Assembly (NCBI RefSeq): GCF_009793355.1
Contig: NZ_WTKP01000001.1
Coordinates: 434,001-498,000 of the forward strand
DNA length: 64,000 nt
DNA from: Vreelandella zhuhanensis
GTDB lineage: Bacteria > Pseudomonadota > Gammaproteobacteria > Pseudomonadales > Halomonadaceae
Reading direction: 5' to 3'
This document shows, one piece after another, positions 34,520 through 43,330 of the stretch. Both the position numbers and the translations under genes were made by a program. Numbering within the stretch: the stretch's first letter is position 1; each line of letters starts with the position of its first letter. The notes under the pieces were generated by a model. It had not been told where the DNA came from. It did no database searches and was given only the letters and a program-made list of their open reading frames with translations.

Positions 34520-36033
34520 ACCATAACCTCTTTGCTACCTTCGCCCGCCGGATGCAACAGCGCGGCGACGCTGATTTCATCACCACCCGCGAGGCACGCG
34601 GCTACTCCTATGCTCAGGCGCTGGCGACCACCGCTCATCTAGCCGCTGCCCTCTCCGAGCTGGGGGTAACCCCGGGAGACCGGGTGGCGGTGCAGGTCGA
34701 CAAGAGCCCGGAGACGGTCTTGCTCTATCTCGCCTGCCTACAGGTGGGCGGTGTCTATCTGCCGCTCAACACCGGCTACACTGGGGAGGAGATTCGCTAC
34801 TTCCTCGGCGACGCCGAGCCGGCGCTGTTTGTCTGCCGCCCGGGTAGTCTCGACGAGGCCCAGCGCATTACCGCCGAAACCGGCTGTCCCCAGGTGGCGA
34901 CCCTGGGCAGCCATGCCGACGGCAGCCTGATGGAGACCGCCGCTCATGCTGAGCCTCGGGAGGCGATCGAGCCCCGCGACGCCAACGACCTGGCGGCGAT
35001 CCTCTACACGTCTGGCACCACCGGGCGATCCAAGGGCGCTATGCTCACCCATCGCAACCTCGCCTCCAACGCCGAGACGCTGGCCGAGGTGTGGCGCTTC
35101 ACCGAGACGGATCGGCTGATCCATGCGCTGCCGATATTCCACACCCACGGCCTCTTCGTGGCCTGCAACGTCACCCTGATGGCGGGCGCCAGCATGCTCT
35201 TCCTGCCCAAATTCGACGTCGAGGTGATCTTCGAGGAACTTCCCCGTGGCACAGTGATGATGGGGGTGCCGACCTTCTATACTCGGTTGGTGGCCGACGA
35301 TCGCCTTACCCCTGAGGCGACCGCCAACATGCGTTTGTTCATCTCCGGCTCGGCCCCGCTCACCACCGAGACCCACCAAGCCTTCGAGGCGAAGACCGGC
35401 CATGCCATCCTCGAGCGCTACGGCATGACCGAGACCAACATGAACACCTCCAACCCCTACGATGGTGAACGTCGCGCCGGCACCGTGGGCCTGCCACTTC
35501 CGGGAGTAGAGGTTCGCATCACCGACCGTGAGACCCATGAGGAGCTGCCCCAAGGCGAGATTGGCATGCTCGAGGTGCGCGGCCCCAACGTCTTCACCGG
35601 TTACTGGCGCATGCCCGAGAAAACCCGCGAGGAGCTACTTGAGGACGGTTTCTTTGTCACCGGCGACTTGGCGATTGTCGACGAGCACGGCTATGTGCAC
35701 ATCGTCGGCCGCGACAAGGACTTGGTCATCTCAGGAGGCTACAACGTCTATCCCAAGGAGGTTGAGCAGGTGATCGACGAGCTCGACGAGGTGGAGGAGT
35801 CCGCGGTAATTGGCCTGGCGCACCCCGATTTAGGCGAGTGTGTCACCGCTGTGGTGGTACCGCGAGCAGATGCCCAAGTGGACGAGGCCCGAGTGCTCGA
35901 CTTCCTGCAGGGCCGCCTCGCCAAGTACAAGCAGCCCAAGCGGGTCTTTTTCGTCGACAGCCTGCCGCGCAACACCATGGGCAAGGTGCAAAAGAACCAG
36001 CTGCGCCAGCAGTTCCAAGATACCTACCGCTGA
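34516..36033 (+). CDS. matB: Malonyl-CoA synthetase (malonate-CoA ligase)
   Basis: A 505-residue ANL ligase. Core motifs: LYTSGTTGRSKGAMLTHRNL, YGMTETNMNTSNPYDGERRA (the MatB-type motif around the A5 site), VTGDLAIVDEHGYVHIVGRD, and the catalytic Lys in PRNTMGKVQKNQL. It makes malonyl-CoA from malonate, CoA and ATP. It is the last gene of the operon after TRAP genes and matA. Confidence 0.92.
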   Translation: MNHNLFATFARRMQQRGDADFITTREARGYSYAQALATTAHLAAALSELGVTPGDRVAVQVDKSPETVLLYLACLQVGGVYLPLNTGYTGEEIRYFLGDAEPALFVCRPGSLDEAQRITAETGCPQVATLGSHADGSLMETAAHAEPREAIEPRDANDLAAILYTSGTTGRSKGAMLTHRNLASNAETLAEVWRFTETDRLIHALPIFHTHGLFVACNVTLMAGASMLFLPKFDVEVIFEELPRGTVMMGVPTFYTRLVADDRLTPEATANMRLFISGSAPLTTETHQAFEAKTGHAILERYGMTETNMNTSNPYDGERRAGTVGLPLPGVEVRITDRETHEELPQGEIGMLEVRGPNVFTGYWRMPEKTREELLEDGFFVTGDLAIVDEHGYVHIVGRDKDLVISGGYNVYPKEVEQVIDELDEVEESAVIGLAHPDLGECVTAVVVPRADAQVDEARVLDFLQGRLAKYKQPKRVFFVDSLPRNTMGKVQKNQLRQQFQDTYR

Positions 36034-36339
36034 ACCGTCGAGGCTTTCCCCATGCCCCACCTACCGGATGTTCAAGGAAATGGGGCTGGCGCCGGTGGTG
36101 CCCAACGCCGCGGCCCAGAGCCTCCACTCGCTCGCCTTGCTGTTGAGCGAGACAGTCCTGGTGCAGAGTCACGTCATAAGCCAAGCCATGCATGGCATAT
36201 GGACTGTTGACGTAGATGGCCTCTGTCGCAAAAAAGTGGCTCAATACGTTTAGGTCAAGTGGGCTGATTTAGCGGCGCTTACCTTCAATAGCGCTGCACT
36301 TGGAACTTGAGGCCGCTTTGCTTTCACCCCTTTGCGCTC
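36034..36339. other. Spacer after matB
   Basis: About 300 bases with no convincing gene. A plus-strand frame (36064-36253) reads on without recognised similarity and has no start signal; it may be the decayed end of a lost gene. Confidence 0.35.
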
Positions 36340-36347
36340 ACCAATAA

Positions 36348-36378
36348 AAGGGCCGCCGATCATAGATCGGCGGCCCTT
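36348..36378 (-). terminator. Phasin copy 2 terminator
   Basis: Identical 14-bp stem and ATA loop to that of copy 1, followed on the minus strand by TTTATT. Confidence 0.85.
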
Positions 36379-36419
36379 GATATTACCCTTTCAGTACGCC
36401 GGCATGGCCGGCGCCTGGA

Positions 36420-36839
36420 TCAGGCAGACTTGGCAGTCTTGGCGGTGGTATTGATAGTGTCAGCCGCCTGCTTGACGTTGCTCTCAGCAGCCTTTTGGGT
36501 CTGCTTGACGTTCTCTTCGGTCAGCTTCTGGCTATCCTTGACGAAGTCCTGCTGCAGGGCCACGACCTTCTCGGCATCGCCCTTCAGGCGCTCGGTCAGG
36601 TCCTTGGCGACTTGCTGCTGGCCTTCCATGTACTCGCGGAGGCCTTCGGCATCCTTGACGTTCATGAGGTTGCGCAGCTGCGCCAGGCTAGTCTCGGAAT
36701 AAGCCTTGACAGCGTCCTGCTGGGCGTTGACCAGCTTCTCGGTGTAGTTCACGGAAAGCTCGGCGTAGGCGCGAGCCGGACCGGAGAACATGGATTCGAA
36801 TTGATTGGTGATCTGCTTGGTGTCAAATGCGTTGGTCAT
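36420..36839 (-). CDS. Phasin family protein, copy 2
   Basis: A 139-residue phasin that is identical to copy 1 over the first 108 or so residues, then carries an extra segment AAESNVKQAAD before the common Lys/Ala-rich end. It would coat polyhydroxyalkanoate granules. The ATG at 36839 matches copy 1; the upstream frame extension is in the control region. The longer form is the more usual phasin length, so copy 1 is probably the derived one. Confidence 0.9.
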   Translation of the reverse strand: MTNAFDTKQITNQFESMFSGPARAYAELSVNYTEKLVNAQQDAVKAYSETSLAQLRNLMNVKDAEGLREYMEGQQQVAKDLTERLKGDAEKVVALQQDFVKDSQKLTEENVKQTQKAAESNVKQAADTINTTAKTAKSA

Positions 36840-36890
36840 GATGAGAACCTCCGGGTTCTGAATGCGATGGAACGGGAGATCCCGCTCTGT

Positions 36891-36931
36891 TGCAGTGCAC
36901 AATAGCAGGGTTTTTTGTGCAGTGCAACATT
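36891..36931 (-). promoter_or_regulatory. TGCAGTGCA motifs upstream of phasin copy 2
   Basis: The same paired TTGCAGTGCACAA and TTGTGCAGTGCAAC motifs as in copy 1, candidate PhaR operator. Retained in both copies. Confidence 0.5.
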
Positions 36932-37380
36932 TTAGAAGACAGGGCGTGAGAACCGCGACATTTCGAATGAAGGGACGAGAAATAAAAATTGCCCTGCGGG
37001 CAGGCTAGAAAACAGGACAATGGAAACAGGTATGGGGCAAGGCCTCCTGGCCATATCGAGCGTATCCTTGCCCGTCACCCCATGTCGCCAAGGTAACTCC
37101 CCTAACCCAGGAGCAAATTGATCTAGGTTAAGTTAGCCGTGCTCAAAAATTCAAAGTCGCTCTGAAATGACTCAGATCAAGAAAAGCCTCGCCTCACCTG
37201 CCTGGAATTCAAGATTCGCGCCTATCGTGAATTTTTAAGGCAGTTTCCGGCTTCCAGATTGAATATTTATACGCTCACGATCCTCGGTGGGTTGCTTGCG
37301 CAATCCAACCGTGCAATGTCTGTGGTCCACAGCCAATTTTGGGCGCAATCGACTTCAAGCGCGCTTACCGCAACGACATC

Positions 37381-37443
37381 CTGATTCGCAGGATTACGAG
37401 CACGAGGTATTCAGCGTGCTGTTCCTGGATAGCCAGGGCCAAA
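37381..37443 (+). pseudogene. RadC/YeeS-like fragment
   Basis: The frame reads SQDYEHEVFSVLFLDSQGQ, matching the EHEVF-x-VLFLD motif of RadC-family proteins, common on integrated elements. Nothing else of the gene is left. Confidence 0.45.
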
Positions 37444-37570
37444 AGCGATCTTTTAGCACTTCTGCATATGTGTCAAAACTCTTCTATAATCACTCATTAA
37501 TACCACTATTTTCAGGGCTAATTTACCTTTCTGGGGCCATCCTAAATCTTTCACCTAGGAGCGATGCTGT
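37437..37570. repeat. Leader-like repeat copy A
   Basis: GGCCAAAAGCGATCTTTTAG with CACT following is identical to 52653-52676. A second block, CCATCCTAA, lies 100 bases on, and 101 bases on in the other copy. The pair behaves as a diverged leader of about 130 bases. Confidence 0.6.
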
Positions 37571-37762
37571 GCAGGCGAAAGCTCGTGACTTCACTTCCCC
37601 TTGACCGAGACGAGCTTGATTGCCTGTGAAACGTGCACTTAGCCCTTTGTAAGCTGGCTCTGACGCTCGGAAACACCTTTCCAGTTGAAATACAGATACT
37701 GGAGCCCATTTCCTGATTATCAATCCCCATTCACATCGACGCGGCACTAAAAGGAAGACGTC

Positions 37763-38335
37763 ATGGTTAATTCGACGAACAAGCTTGAAATCAGAATCCA
37801 AGACACACTGATCAAGGATATTAAACGTCACCGAGGCTGGTTTACGGGCCTGGGCATCGTTTTTCTGCTACTCGGCATCGCGGCGATGATCTTCCCTTGG
37901 GTCGCGGCGCTGTCCATCGATATCATCGTCGGTCTCTTATTGCTCGTCGCCGGTATTGCCCAGATGTTGCAGTCATTTTCCATTCCACGCTGGAGAGGAT
38001 TCCTACTAAGCATTGGCTTGTCAGCGATTGCGATCATTGCAGGCGCGCTGATGGTTTTTTTCCCACGGGCAGGTGTGATGACACTGACAACACTCGTGAT
38101 GCTCTTTTTTCTCCTGTCAGGGGGGCTCAAAACCATTTTTGCGCTACAAGTCAGACCGGCCATTGGCTGGGGATGGATTCTATTCAGTGGTTTGATGTCA
38201 TTGGCTCTTGGGTTTCTCATTCTGCTGCTATTTACTGAGGCGCTACCCTGGGTTCTTGGCGTGCTGTTAGGCGTCGATTTCATCGTCACTGGGGTCTGGA
38301 TGTTGGCACTAGCCGCCAATGCTAAAAAGATTTGA
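37763..38335 (+). CDS. HdeD-family membrane protein
   Basis: A 190-residue protein with six membrane helices arranged as three hairpins, the DUF308/HdeD pattern (LGIVFLLLGIAAMIFPWVAA; LLVAGIAQMLQSFS). HdeD of E. coli is linked to acid resistance; the molecular function is not known. AAAAGGAAG stands 7 bases before the ATG. It is the only intact gene in this decayed stretch. Confidence 0.85.
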   Translation: MVNSTNKLEIRIQDTLIKDIKRHRGWFTGLGIVFLLLGIAAMIFPWVAALSIDIIVGLLLLVAGIAQMLQSFSIPRWRGFLLSIGLSAIAIIAGALMVFFPRAGVMTLTTLVMLFFLLSGGLKTIFALQVRPAIGWGWILFSGLMSLALGFLILLLFTEALPWVLGVLLGVDFIVTGVWMLALAANAKKI

Positions 38336-38439
38336 TAATGAGCCACTCCAGCCAGCAACTCTGCTCCTGAATTCATAGAATAACCGCGGCACTTTGGACC
38401 ACACGGTAGAGGCAGGAGGGTCAGCCACCACACGGCTAT

Positions 38440-38967
38440 CCCCTACGATGAAGTTGCTGTCTTCATGGCCGAGCTCCAAGGCGCTGCAGTTCCTGATCCT
38501 GACGGCAACGCGAACTTCGGAAGTTCTGCGCACGGACTGGCCAGAAATCGACCTCGAGAATGCCACTTGGACCATCCCAGCCGAGCGCATGAAAGCACGC
38601 CGCGAGCATAGAATTCCACTATCTACTCAGGCAGTGTCACTGCTTTAACTTGCCGCGGGTGCAGGGTAATTTGTACGTATCCACCGGTGCACAGATTGGT
38701 AAACCCTTGTCGAATATGGCGATGCTACAGTTGATGCGTGATATGGGGTATGGAGTCGGGGGGTAATCGTGGTGAATATGTGCCGCACGGCTTCCGCTCT
38801 AGCTTTCGTGACTGGACCGGTGAAATCGCCAGCTACCCCGCGACGTCTCAGAAATGGCGCTGGCTCACACTATAGAAAACAAGGTGGAAGCAGCTTACCG
38901 GCGCGGTAATCTGTTCGAGAAGCGGCGGGCGATGATGCAGGAGTGGGCGGATTACATTGCAAACTAG
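38440..38967 (+). pseudogene. P4-type tyrosine integrase remnant
   Basis: The C-terminal catalytic half of an integrase in broken frames: ALQFLILTATRTSEVLRTDW (with the first catalytic Arg), WTIPAERMKARREHRIPLS, then after a stop HGFRSSFRDWTGE (HxxR), and EMALAHTIENKVEAAYRRGN with a C-terminal QEWADY. The nucleophile Tyr is in AAYRRGN. At least two frameshifts and a TAA stop make it inactive. No tRNA gene is next to it. Confidence 0.75.
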
Positions 38968-39245
38968 ACAGACTTTGCATGAGCCAAGGGATGCTCACTC
39001 CTCTGATCGAGGCTAATGGCCAACCGCAGTACTTCGTCCGCGCTGAAAGCATCGAAGTCTTCAGCGTGCTCGAGCTCCGGCCGGCCCTTTGCCAGGGTTC
39101 CGGTCTTATCGATAATCAGGATGGTTACCTTCTTGAAGTTCTCGATCACAGCCGCAAATCGGAACATGAGCCCCCTATTAGCATCCTTGCCAGTGGCGAT
39201 TATCACCGTTATGGGTGTGTGGTCAGTCCGAGTACGTAAGGGCAA
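38964..39245 (-). pseudogene. Heavy-metal P-type ATPase (CopA-like) fragment
   Basis: A 93-residue open frame containing the phosphorylation motif DKTGTLAKGRPEL (DKTGT) and SADEVLRLAISLDQRSEHPL, both typical of P1B ATPases. The membrane helices and ATP-binding half are missing. Its 3' end meets the end of the integrase remnant, so the fragment was probably cut by an integration or excision event. Confidence 0.65.
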
Positions 39246-39628
39246 GCTATGATCAGCACTGCCTACTCTGGTTCGTACCTATACCAATCGAGACATCCGG
39301 CGTTCAAACCCTGCTGAAGAGAAAAGTGTAGCTCTGCTGTAATGAGCGCTCCTGGTTCCGCTAATTCTGGTTGCCCTTCTTCATCCGAAGCTAGCCTCAT
39401 CGTCAAACTTTCTGCTGTGAGTCCAGATGCTTATCAATTGATCAACAAGAGATTATCCATTAAAAGCCCGGTCACTTGGCCGAGCTTTTTGTCTTTCTCT
39501 TTATTTTTTACAAAGTAATCTTTTGATTCTGAAAACTTTTTACGCCTCAGGTACAAAAACATCCATTATTTCCGTGGCCTCAGCTAGAAATAACGGATTC
39601 CAACAAAAACCGATGCCAGCTATCAGCA
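39246..39628. other. Intergenic region
   Basis: No gene recognised. A terminator-like hairpin lies at 39462-39490; the rest is AT-rich and featureless. Confidence 0.4.
39462..39490 (+). terminator. Terminator-like hairpin
   Basis: AAAAGC-C-CGG / CCG-A-GCTTTTT: a stem with one mismatch, followed by T-rich sequence (GTCTTTCTCTTTATTTTTT). No intact gene ends near it, so it may be a relic. Confidence 0.45.
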
Positions 39629-39868
39629 CTACCTGCCGGATATTTCGCCGCTGTCATAGTCCTGATCATCATCAGGATCCGAGCCAGGTTCGCTCGAGGT
39701 GGCGCGCTCAAAGTTGCGTGCGGCCTCGATGGCTTCGGGCTCGTTGTCATGTCGGGAAACCTCGGCGGGTCCATTCGGGTCACTCACGTCAACAACACGC
39801 CACCCCGACACCAGTATGCTGTCATCTCGCTCTTCCTTGATGGGTTCGACACGTGCCGTGCGAGTCAT
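39629..39868 (-). CDS. Small acidic hypothetical protein
   Basis: A 79-residue protein. The N-terminal half reads like a short beta segment (SGWRVVDVSDPNGPAEV) followed by a helix (EPEAIEAARNFERA) and an acidic tail rich in Asp and Glu. AAGGAGGTG lies 4 bases before the ATG, a strong site, so it is probably translated. I do not recognise a family. It is flanked by decayed DNA. Confidence 0.6.
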   Translation of the reverse strand: MTRTARVEPIKEERDDSILVSGWRVVDVSDPNGPAEVSRHDNEPEAIEAARNFERATSSEPGSDPDDDQDYDSGEISGR

Positions 39869-39989
39869 AACACCTCCTTGACCAATACTCCTTCTTTGTA
39901 TAGCCCAAAATGGCGCTATGTAAACACCCTGGGCCGCTCCAAATCTTTCATGTGTTGAAGATGCTCACCGAGTAACACTCTTTTCCCGA

Positions 39990-40290
39990 ACAGTTGCTGC
40001 AATGCATTACAGCCCAAGGCCAACTCGACATCGACGTTGTCGAGGCCGTAGCGCGCTCAGCTTGTGTGCAGATATGCCCTCGCTGGCCTCTTCCAGCGCC
40101 TCGTCGGCGAGTGCATACCACAGCTGCAGGGCATACCACAGCTGCAGGGCATACCACAGCTGCAGGGCATAGATCCGCAGCATGCGTTCCAAACCGATGG
40201 GTGATCGACCCCACTACCTGCCGAGTTGGGAAATAAAACAGCGACAGCACCTCTATCAATCGTTGCCATGGGACCAATTCATCTATTGTC
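39990..40290 (-). pseudogene. IS5-type transposase N-terminal remnant
   Basis: In three frames on the minus strand: LVPWQRLIEVLSLFYFPTR, then HPSVW, then MERMLRIYALQLWYA and ADEALEEASEGI, which match the N-terminal part of IS5-group transposases. Two frameshifts and an in-frame 18-base expansion are present. Confidence 0.6.
40116..40169. repeat. 18-bp tandem repeat, three copies
   Basis: GCATACCACAGCTGCAGG repeated three times without change. In the transposase frame it is a threefold ALQLWY unit where normal relatives have one. Confidence 0.85.
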
Positions 40291-40295
40291 AGGCT

Positions 40296-40400
40296 CAATG
40301 TCTTGCCTATTTCAGTCAGCTTTTTATTCTCGGAACAATCGTTCATGTCGTACATGAATGACCCATCAACTTTAATGGAATCAAGCGGAAACTTCTTCAA
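40296..40400 (-). pseudogene. EAL-domain fragment
   Basis: The frame starts MKKFPLDSIKVDGSFMYDMN, which matches the LK-x-FP-x-D-x-IK-x-D-x-SF motif of c-di-GMP phosphodiesterases (EAL). It runs directly into the IS5-type remnant, so the insertion probably broke an EAL gene. Confidence 0.55.
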
Positions 40401-40421
40401 CCTGGATAGTGCAGTGCTTAG

Positions 40422-41072
40422 TCAGGCATTGCCATCGGCCCGGCCTGGTCTTCGAAACCGCTCTAGGGCCCCGTTCAGATGGCAAGTCATGGCAGCCTTG
40501 GCCCATTCATCGTTGCCCGCTTGCAAAGCCGCGATGATCTCCTGATGCTGTCTGACGCTTTCTTCCATCTCGTCGCGACTATAAATGAAGAAGCCACTTA
40601 CCATGGGAAGATGCAGCAGCGTGCGGGCAAACATTCGAAGATATCCCTGCCCCGAGGCGTCAAAGAGTCCCTCATGGAAGCTCTTATTCGCCTCGGCGAT
40701 ATCTTCTATCCGGTCGTTGCTTTTTCCGTCAATTGCTTTTCGCATCCTGACGTTCGCCGCGATGATGGTGTCGAGCTGTGTGGCAGTGATATGACATGCA
40801 GCAAGCGCTGCGGCATGGCTTTCGAGCAGAATTCTCAGTTTGAATATGTCCTCGGTATCCGACTTCTGCCACCCCGTAACTGTTGCTCCCCGGCTTTTTC
40901 CTTGGCTTAGCAGGCCCTCGGAGATCAGTCGTTGAAAGGCGTTCCTGACCGGGGTACGGCTAACGCCGAGCTCTTCAGCCACTACTTCCTCACGCAGATG
41001 CGTACCCGGTTCGTAGTGGTTCACCATGAGCTGACGCCGCAGCGTTTGGTAGACACGTTCGCCAATTTTCAT
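40422..41072 (-). CDS. GntR-family (FCD) regulator of the first TTT locus
   Basis: A 216-residue protein: N-terminal winged helix (REEVVAEELGVSRTPVRNAF) and C-terminal FCD domain (ALAACHITATQLDTIIAANV; RQHQEIIAALQAGNDEWAKA). Same orientation as tctCBA upstream, after 222 bases. It is the likely regulator of the tctCBA and dehydrogenase/RraA genes; the palindrome at 44330-44344 is a candidate target. Confidence 0.85.
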   Translation of the reverse strand: MKIGERVYQTLRRQLMVNHYEPGTHLREEVVAEELGVSRTPVRNAFQRLISEGLLSQGKSRGATVTGWQKSDTEDIFKLRILLESHAAALAACHITATQLDTIIAANVRMRKAIDGKSNDRIEDIAEANKSFHEGLFDASGQGYLRMFARTLLHLPMVSGFFIYSRDEMEESVRQHQEIIAALQAGNDEWAKAAMTCHLNGALERFRRPGRADGNA

Positions 41073-41294
41073 TGCAATATCCGAATTATGTATGCCTTGA
41101 GCCGCGACAGTTTATCCGTTGCCGTAGATAGGTGACTCGGCTATGAAGAGCTGAGCCCGGGTCGATTACAACTCAGAGGAGAGAAGATTGACGCTGGATA
41201 GTAACCGACCGTACATCAAGCATCCAGAGTCGTATTGGTTTGCAGCGGCGCTTATCCCCCGGCAGCCGGGGGACAGAAAGGTAGCAGGAAAGGG

Positions 41295-42803
41295 TTACTG
41301 TGGGGACGGGCCGTTACTCCCGCGAGAGGTGCGTTGCTTCTTGAAGCGCTTCCATATCGGCACAAGCACTGTCACCGCGATCATGGTGATGATGATCCAT
41401 GAAATCCAGCTCTGGACCAGGTAGTCAAAGGAGCCTCCGGATATCAGCAGGGCACGGCGCAGTGATTCTTCAGCCATGGGACCCAGGATGACGGCGAGCA
41501 CTGCAGGCGCCGTGGGTATGCCAAGCCGCTCCATCCCAAAACCGAGCAGTCCGAAACCGAGCATCAACCAGACTTCGAACATACTGTTGTGGATCGAGTA
41601 AATTCCGACGACTGCCAGGCTGATGATCATGGGCGCCAGAAGCGCGGGAGGTGCCTTGAGGACGTGCACAAAGGCTCGAGCGCCAAGACGCCCGATCACG
41701 AACATCAGGATCGCGGTAACGAGCATGCTCAGCATGAAGCCGAAAACGATTTCAGGATCGTCCCTGAACAGCTGCGGGCCCGGGCGCAGGCCATGAACCA
41801 GTAGTGCACCGAGAATGACCGCGGCGACGGCACTGCCGGGAATGCCAAGCGTCAGTGCAGGGATTAGGGTAGCAGCCGTGTCGGCGTTGTTGGCGCATTC
41901 CGGCGCGGCCACCCCTTTGGGCTCTCCCTTACCGTAACGGTCATTGTCGGGATCGGAGCGGCGCTGCTCGTTCCAGGCCAGTACAGCAGCAATATTACCG
42001 CCGAGTGCGGGAATGATGCCCACCACGACTCCCAGTATCGATGACTTGATCCAGACCGGAATGAAGGAGCGCCAGCGAACCTTTTCCTGGACTTTGTCGA
42101 GCTTGGCTCCTTTCTGGCTGGTCATGCTGTTTATTGCCAGATCGATGGCAGGCGGAATGGCAAAAAGACCTGTTAGAAGGACGATGATGTTAATGCCGCT
42201 CAGCAATTCAATGTTGCCGAAGGAGAAGCGTTCCGCGCCTGTCATGGCATCTATTCCGACAATACCGACCACCAGGCCAAGACAGGTGCTGAGCAGTCCC
42301 TTGACAGGATTGCTGCTCAAGAGAACAGCGATGGCCGTCATGCCGAACAGGGCCAGCCAGAAATAATCCGCAGGGCTGAATTTCAAGGCAATGGCGGCCA
42401 AGGGTGGTGCCAGGGCCAGGAGCGCGATAGCACTGACGGCACTGCCGATGGCGGATGATACCAGCGAAATCTTGAGTGCCAGAGGTGCCTGGCCCTTCTG
42501 GGCCATTGGATAGCCGTCAAAGACCGTGGCGATGCCAGCTGGCGTGCCGGGTATCCGCAGAAGAATGGCCGGTATGGAGCCACCGTACATGGCACCATTG
42601 TAGATACCGGCAACCATTCCCAGAGCGACCAGTGGCTCCATAGTAAAGGTTAGAGGGATCAGTACCGCGATGCCCATCGTGGCAGACAGTCCCGGGAGGG
42701 CGCCTACCATGATGCCCACTGTCGTGCCGATGACCATGGCAATGATGACATTGACCGAAAATATCAGCGGGAGTGCTGTCAGTATGTTGTTGAATATATC
42801 CAT
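41295..42803 (-). CDS. tctA: TTT transporter large permease TctA (1)
   Basis: A 502-residue protein with about 12 membrane helices and the TctA signature GIMVGALPGLSATMGIAVLI near the N-terminus, GGSIPAILLRIPGTPAGIAT, and the second half AATLIPALTLGIPGSAVAAV. It is the channel of a tripartite tricarboxylate transporter. Its start overlaps the stop of tctB (TAATG). Confidence 0.92.
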   Translation of the reverse strand: MDIFNNILTALPLIFSVNVIIAMVIGTTVGIMVGALPGLSATMGIAVLIPLTFTMEPLVALGMVAGIYNGAMYGGSIPAILLRIPGTPAGIATVFDGYPMAQKGQAPLALKISLVSSAIGSAVSAIALLALAPPLAAIALKFSPADYFWLALFGMTAIAVLLSSNPVKGLLSTCLGLVVGIVGIDAMTGAERFSFGNIELLSGINIIVLLTGLFAIPPAIDLAINSMTSQKGAKLDKVQEKVRWRSFIPVWIKSSILGVVVGIIPALGGNIAAVLAWNEQRRSDPDNDRYGKGEPKGVAAPECANNADTAATLIPALTLGIPGSAVAAVILGALLVHGLRPGPQLFRDDPEIVFGFMLSMLVTAILMFVIGRLGARAFVHVLKAPPALLAPMIISLAVVGIYSIHNSMFEVWLMLGFGLLGFGMERLGIPTAPAVLAVILGPMAEESLRRALLISGGSFDYLVQSWISWIIITMIAVTVLVPIWKRFKKQRTSRGSNGPSPQ

Positions 42804-43261
42804 TAGTTGGTACCGACAAGTTGGAACAGAAGCTCGTCAGGCAGCTGCACCTGCAAGACAAGGCCGAACAGGAGATAGAGAAGGACGACAAAGATGACGG
42901 GTGCGCCGAACAGGACGGGTGTCTTTCGGTATCCCAGCAGCAATGTCACCGCCGGTATGAACAGCAAGGTGGCAGTGAAGTATCCTAGAAAAGGAATCAG
43001 CACGATATAGGCAATCGAAAGACCGATGAACACTGAAAGCCTGGGCAGGTCCGTTCCCTTTTGCGAAGACGCGCTTCCTTCCTTTCGCCACTGCAGGGCA
43101 CTCTGGAACGCCCAAATCAGCGCCAGAAGAAAGCCAAGCGCCATGACTGTCTTGGGCAGGTAGCCCGAAGGCCCTGCATAGCGTATTGCTTCGAAAAATC
43201 CAGCGATACAAAGTCCGCTCACGAGCAGTGCGCACAGCAGCTCTATCAAAGGCCTTGGCAT
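42803..43261 (-). CDS. tctB: TTT transporter small permease TctB (1)
   Basis: A 152-residue membrane protein with four helices (residues 5-25, 38-55, 78-110, 120-140), as expected for TctB. TctB genes are poorly conserved in sequence; the call rests on topology and on its place between tctC and tctA. Confidence 0.85.
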   Translation of the reverse strand: MPRPLIELLCALLVSGLCIAGFFEAIRYAGPSGYLPKTVMALGFLLALIWAFQSALQWRKEGSASSQKGTDLPRLSVFIGLSIAYIVLIPFLGYFTATLLFIPAVTLLLGYRKTPVLFGAPVIFVVLLYLLFGLVLQVQLPDELLFQLVGTN

Positions 43262-43292
43262 GGTAGATTCCAGATATCAATGAAGGAAAAGG

Positions 43293-43321
43293 GGAGCATG
43301 CCGGTCGAGTCGGCATGCTCC
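43293..43321 (-). promoter_or_regulatory. Hairpin between tctC and tctB
   Basis: An 11-bp perfect stem GGAGCATGCCG / CGGCATGCTCC with a 7-base loop, right after tctC. No long T-run, so partial termination or mRNA protection that favours the binding protein is more likely than a full stop. Confidence 0.65.
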
Positions 43322-43330
43322 GCTTCAGGA

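Larger units (their letters stand above)
36340..36983. repeat. Direct repeat copy 2 (phasin block)
   Basis: Same orientation as 28676-29285, near-identical through terminator, gene and 5' region. The two copies bracket about 7 kb with the malonate locus. Confidence 0.9.
36984..37762. other. Decayed region before the HdeD gene
   Basis: No intact gene. It holds a likely RadC fragment (37381-37443) and a leader-like sequence shared with the integrase remnant at 52.65 kb. The final 150 bases should carry the hdeD promoter. Confidence 0.5.

Noticed and set aside
36064..36253. Frame after matB as a small gene
   Set aside because: No start signal and no recognisable family; treated as spacer.
40080..40180. 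Possible CRISPR array at the 18-base repeats
   Set aside because: Units are directly adjacent with no spacers, only three copies, and lie inside a transposase frame.
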